The position numbers and the translations under genes were made by a program. From Hominisplanchenecus_A murintestinalis (GTDB lineage Bacteria; Bacillota; Clostridia; Lachnospirales; Lachnospiraceae): DNA of 32,756 nucleotides. The DNA lies in NCBI RefSeq assembly GCF_943193015.1, contig NZ_CALPCM010000032.1, positions 1 through 32,756 of the forward strand. The letters are read 5' to 3'. Shown here piece after piece: positions 30,616 through 32,756 of this stretch. The notes below the pieces were generated by a model. That model was not told the DNA's origin. It searched no databases and saw nothing but the letters and a program-made list of their open reading frames with translations. Position 1 is the first letter of the stretch, and the number at the start of each line of letters is the position of its first letter.

Positions 30616-31633
30616 TAAGCATCGCATCCCCAAAGGAAAAGAACCGATAGCGTTCCTGTACCGCCGTCTCATAGGCGTTCAAGATATGTTCTTTTCCGGC
30701 GAGGGCGGAAACCAGCATTAGCAGGGTGGATTCCGGCAAATGAAAATTGGTAATCAGGCAGTCAAGGACTTTGAAGCGGTAGCCGGGATAGATAAAGATG
30801 TCCGTCCAGCCGCTTCCGGCCTTGACAATACCGTTTTCGCCGGAAGCAGATTCTAAAGTGCGGCAGCTGGTGGTTCCTACGGAGATGATGCGCCCTCCGG
30901 CGGCCTTTGTGTCGTTGATAAGTTTTGCCTGGGATTCTTCTATCGAATAGAATTCCGAGTGCATGTGATGTTGGGTCACGTCCTCTACTTTGACCGGGCG
31001 GAAAGTACCCAGCCCCACATGGAGGGTAACATGGGCGATTTTTACACCTTTTTCTTTCAGAATGGCGAGCAGTTCCGGAGTGAAATGCAGTCCGGCAGTA
31101 GGAGCGGCTGCCGAACCGTCATGTTTGGCATAAACCGTCTGGTAACGGTTCTTATCTTTCAGCTGGTGGGTAATGTAAGGGGGAAGCGGCATCTGTCCAA
31201 GCACATCAAGGATTTCTTCGAAAATTCCATTGTAGGTAAATCGGATTAAACGGTTGCCTTCTTCTACGACATCGAGAACCTCCCCGGTCAGCAGCCCGCC
31301 GCCAAAAGAAATTTTGGATCCCGGTTTTGCTTTTTTTCCGGGCTTCACCAGAGTTTCCCAGATATCGTTTTCTTTTCTTTTTAAAAGCAAAAGTTCAATC
31401 TTTGCATCAGTGCCTATTTTATTCCCGTAGAGTCTGGCTGGAATGACCTTTGTATCGTTAATGACCAGACAATCGCCCGGATTCAGGTAATCGGTGATTT
31501 CTTTGAAAATATGATGTTCGATAGCTCCGGTATCTTTATTTAAAACAAGAAGACGGGAAGACGAACGGTCTTCCAGCGGATCCTGTGCAATTAGTTCCTG
31601 GGGCAAATCAAAATAAAAATCGGATGTTTTCAT
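30605..31633 (-). CDS. queA: S-adenosylmethionine:tRNA ribosyltransferase-isomerase
   Basis: This 342-residue enzyme adds the epoxycyclopentanediol moiety from SAM to 7-aminomethyl-7-deazaguanine in tRNA, making epoxyqueuosine. The N-terminal FDLPQELIAQDPLEDRSSSR, the VINDTKVIPARL segment, the YQTVYAKHDGSAAAPTAGLH loop (quoted within limits) and the C-terminal LITNFHLPESTLLMLV are diagnostic of QueA. GAGAGGAA precedes the ATG. The usual partner tgt is not next to it here; the downstream side holds the surface-protein remnant. No clear promoter was found in the upstream gap. Confidence 0.95.
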   Translation of the reverse strand: MKTSDFYFDLPQELIAQDPLEDRSSSRLLVLNKDTGAIEHHIFKEITDYLNPGDCLVINDTKVIPARLYGNKIGTDAKIELLLLKRKENDIWETLVKPGKKAKPGSKISFGGGLLTGEVLDVVEEGNRLIRFTYNGIFEEILDVLGQMPLPPYITHQLKDKNRYQTVYAKHDGSAAAPTAGLHFTPELLAILKEKGVKIAHVTLHVGLGTFRPVKVEDVTQHHMHSEFYSIEESQAKLINDTKAAGGRIISVGTTSCRTLESASGENGIVKAGSGWTDIFIYPGYRFKVLDCLITNFHLPESTLLMLVSALAGKEHILNAYETAVQERYRFFSFGDAMLITS

Positions 31634-31800
31634 ATCTTATTCCTCTCAGTCTTTGGTTAAAATGTAAAATTGCATAAATTCATCAAAATAATACTACAGT
31701 TCAAGAGAATCTGCAATTCTTTTTGATGGATGCTTCTGGTTCCGACAGAGGGGCAGTGGAGAGTTCTATTGATTTCCGGCTCATTTCATAATGCGCAAAG
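31634..31800. other. AT-rich gap upstream of queA with no gene seen
   Basis: This gap lies between queA and the cyclase-like remnant, both on the minus strand. A short AGAAT/ATTCT hairpin followed by TTTTT reads on the plus strand, where there is no gene for it to end. I see no coding frame. Confidence 0.4.
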
Positions 31801-32679
31801 TTATGTAACAGATTTAAACCATTCTTCTGTCTTTTTATAATAATCAATAATATCGCTAATGCCATCCCTATTTATTTCTTCATACCAGTTTTCATGTTCG
31901 TTGGAAAAATCAAAAAAGCTAATTGCATTATCATAATATTCAGAAAAGTCAGGATTAGTATTCATTCTTTTAATGCAGTCAGCAAATGAAAAATCTTTAA
32001 AATCTGGTGAGATTCTCCAATACCTTGGCCAATCCAAAACCATCCGACTAATAAATTTTGATTTAGGGTCATCGGTTTTGATGAAATCCAAAAACGGAAT
32101 AAAGTAATCATTATATACCGGGTGATGGTTATTAAAACTTTTACCAAAAGAAATTCCTAACGCTTTGCGTGCAGGTTCACCTCTTGCGGCCTCTACTAAG
32201 GGAGTACCAAAATATATTGATTTGCTGGAATCCATTAATGCGAAGCCAGAAGAAACGCAACCACGCAAAGGAATCCCCGCAATAATTGATTGGCAAAAAA
32301 AGTCCATACAAGTCTGTAAGAACGATAAATAGATTTGATGTTCTTGATAAAAAATGGGACAATAGGGAGTATCTTTTTCTCCCAACAATAAAGGGTAAGG
32401 TTCATATTTGGGAGTTGCCAGCCAATATGCCTCTCTGCGGCAAAGGTAATGAACATAAATTATAAATGTATCACTAAAATGACAAACATTAACGTGTCCA
32501 TTTGCATTGGCAATATATTGTCCCTCTTTCCAGTCATCACTCATTTGGATAGGAACAGCCTTGCTTATATCAGGCGTATAAACTATATCAAGCAATTTGT
32601 TATATAATTCTAAAATTGTTTGATTTCCGTGAGTGGTTACGTAATTAGAGAATCCTAATATATCAAATAAAGCAATAGA
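31801..32679 (-). pseudogene. Class III nucleotide-cyclase-like protein with a lost start
   Basis: The frame is open from 32679 to the stop at 31801. It begins SIALFDILGFSNYV, then continues CHFSDTFIIYV, IPLRGCVSSG and YFGTPLVEAARGEPARKA. These match the order of class III cyclase-like proteins: first metal Asp in FDILGFS, second in FSD, then LRG and FG segments. The first normal start codon (TTG 32595) lies 28 codons inside, after the FDILGFS motif, and TAG (32680-32682) lies directly upstream with no ribosome site. So the N-terminus is broken, or a rare ATT start (32676) is used, or there is a sequencing error. An intact-looking C-terminus (MVLDWPRYWRISP) follows. The product may be catalytic or not. 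The region is very AT-rich, as expected for an acquired defence or signalling gene. Confidence 0.55.
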
Positions 32680-32756
32680 CTATAAATGAGCAAATTTGAA
32701 TTTTTACCAAAACTGCTATAAATGCTTTAAAACTAAAGACACCATACCTTTTTGGG

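Noticed and set aside
31690..31725. A small hairpin followed by TTTTT in the queA upstream gap
   Set aside because: It would terminate plus-strand transcription, but no plus-strand gene ends there and the stem is only about 5 bp.

Overview
The window looks like the chromosome of a low-to-mid-GC gut Firmicute of the family Lachnospiraceae (Clostridia). The reasons are Clostridia-type gene content (Rex, the HydE hydrogenase maturase, ATP-dependent PEP carboxykinase, SpoIID), strong AGGAGG ribosome sites, sigma-A-like TTGACA/TATAAT promoters, and purine-rich intergenic repeats. I see no rRNA, tRNA, insertion sequence, CRISPR array or intact prophage.

Layout. 1-1550: a PhoB-type response regulator (minus strand) divergent from a PAP2 phosphatase. 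1575-3321: an AT-rich unit encoding a secreted V8-like serine protease and a secreted Ig-like/Fn3-like partner, with its own perfect promoter and a terminator. 3459-4969: a phage-type amidase followed by two small uncharacterised proteins. 5052-5480: a GNAT acetyltransferase. 5567-7407: a BlaI/M56 (BlaR1-like) regulator pair with a twin operator. 7505-8824: aspartate kinase. 8828-12859: a Rex - NAD(P)HX repair - alanine racemase - MazF operon. 12909-16306: the glycolytic set gap-pgk-tpi. 16324-17361: hydE. 17533-19020: threonine synthase. 19194-20856: PEP carboxykinase. 20930-21147: a 6S RNA gene. 21171-24576: galactose mutarotase, SpoIID and a YihY-type membrane protein. 24733-29740: a phenylalanine T-box, pheS, a 115-bp tandem-repeat array, pheT and a histidine phosphatase. 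29737-32756: a small membrane protein, a wrecked surface-protein gene, queA, and a class III cyclase-like gene that has lost its start.

How the genes work together. Central carbon metabolism dominates (GAPDH, PGK, TPI, PEPCK, galactose mutarotase). Rex, the NADH/NAD+ sensor, lies about 4 kb upstream of gap. The gap promoter carries a good candidate Rex operator, and the rex promoter carries a weaker one. Rex is translationally coupled to the enzyme that repairs damaged NAD(P)H, so redox sensing and cofactor repair share a transcript. Phenylalanyl-tRNA synthetase is controlled by a T-box with a TTC specifier. 6S RNA, a global RNA polymerase regulator, is encoded between pckA and galM.

The least explained parts are the repeat array that splits pheS from pheT, the BlaI/M56 pair that lacks a beta-lactam sensor domain, the mazF gene without a recognisable antitoxin, the secreted protease/Ig-like pair, and the cyclase-like gene at the right edge. 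All functions are inferred by reading the sequence; no database search was run.
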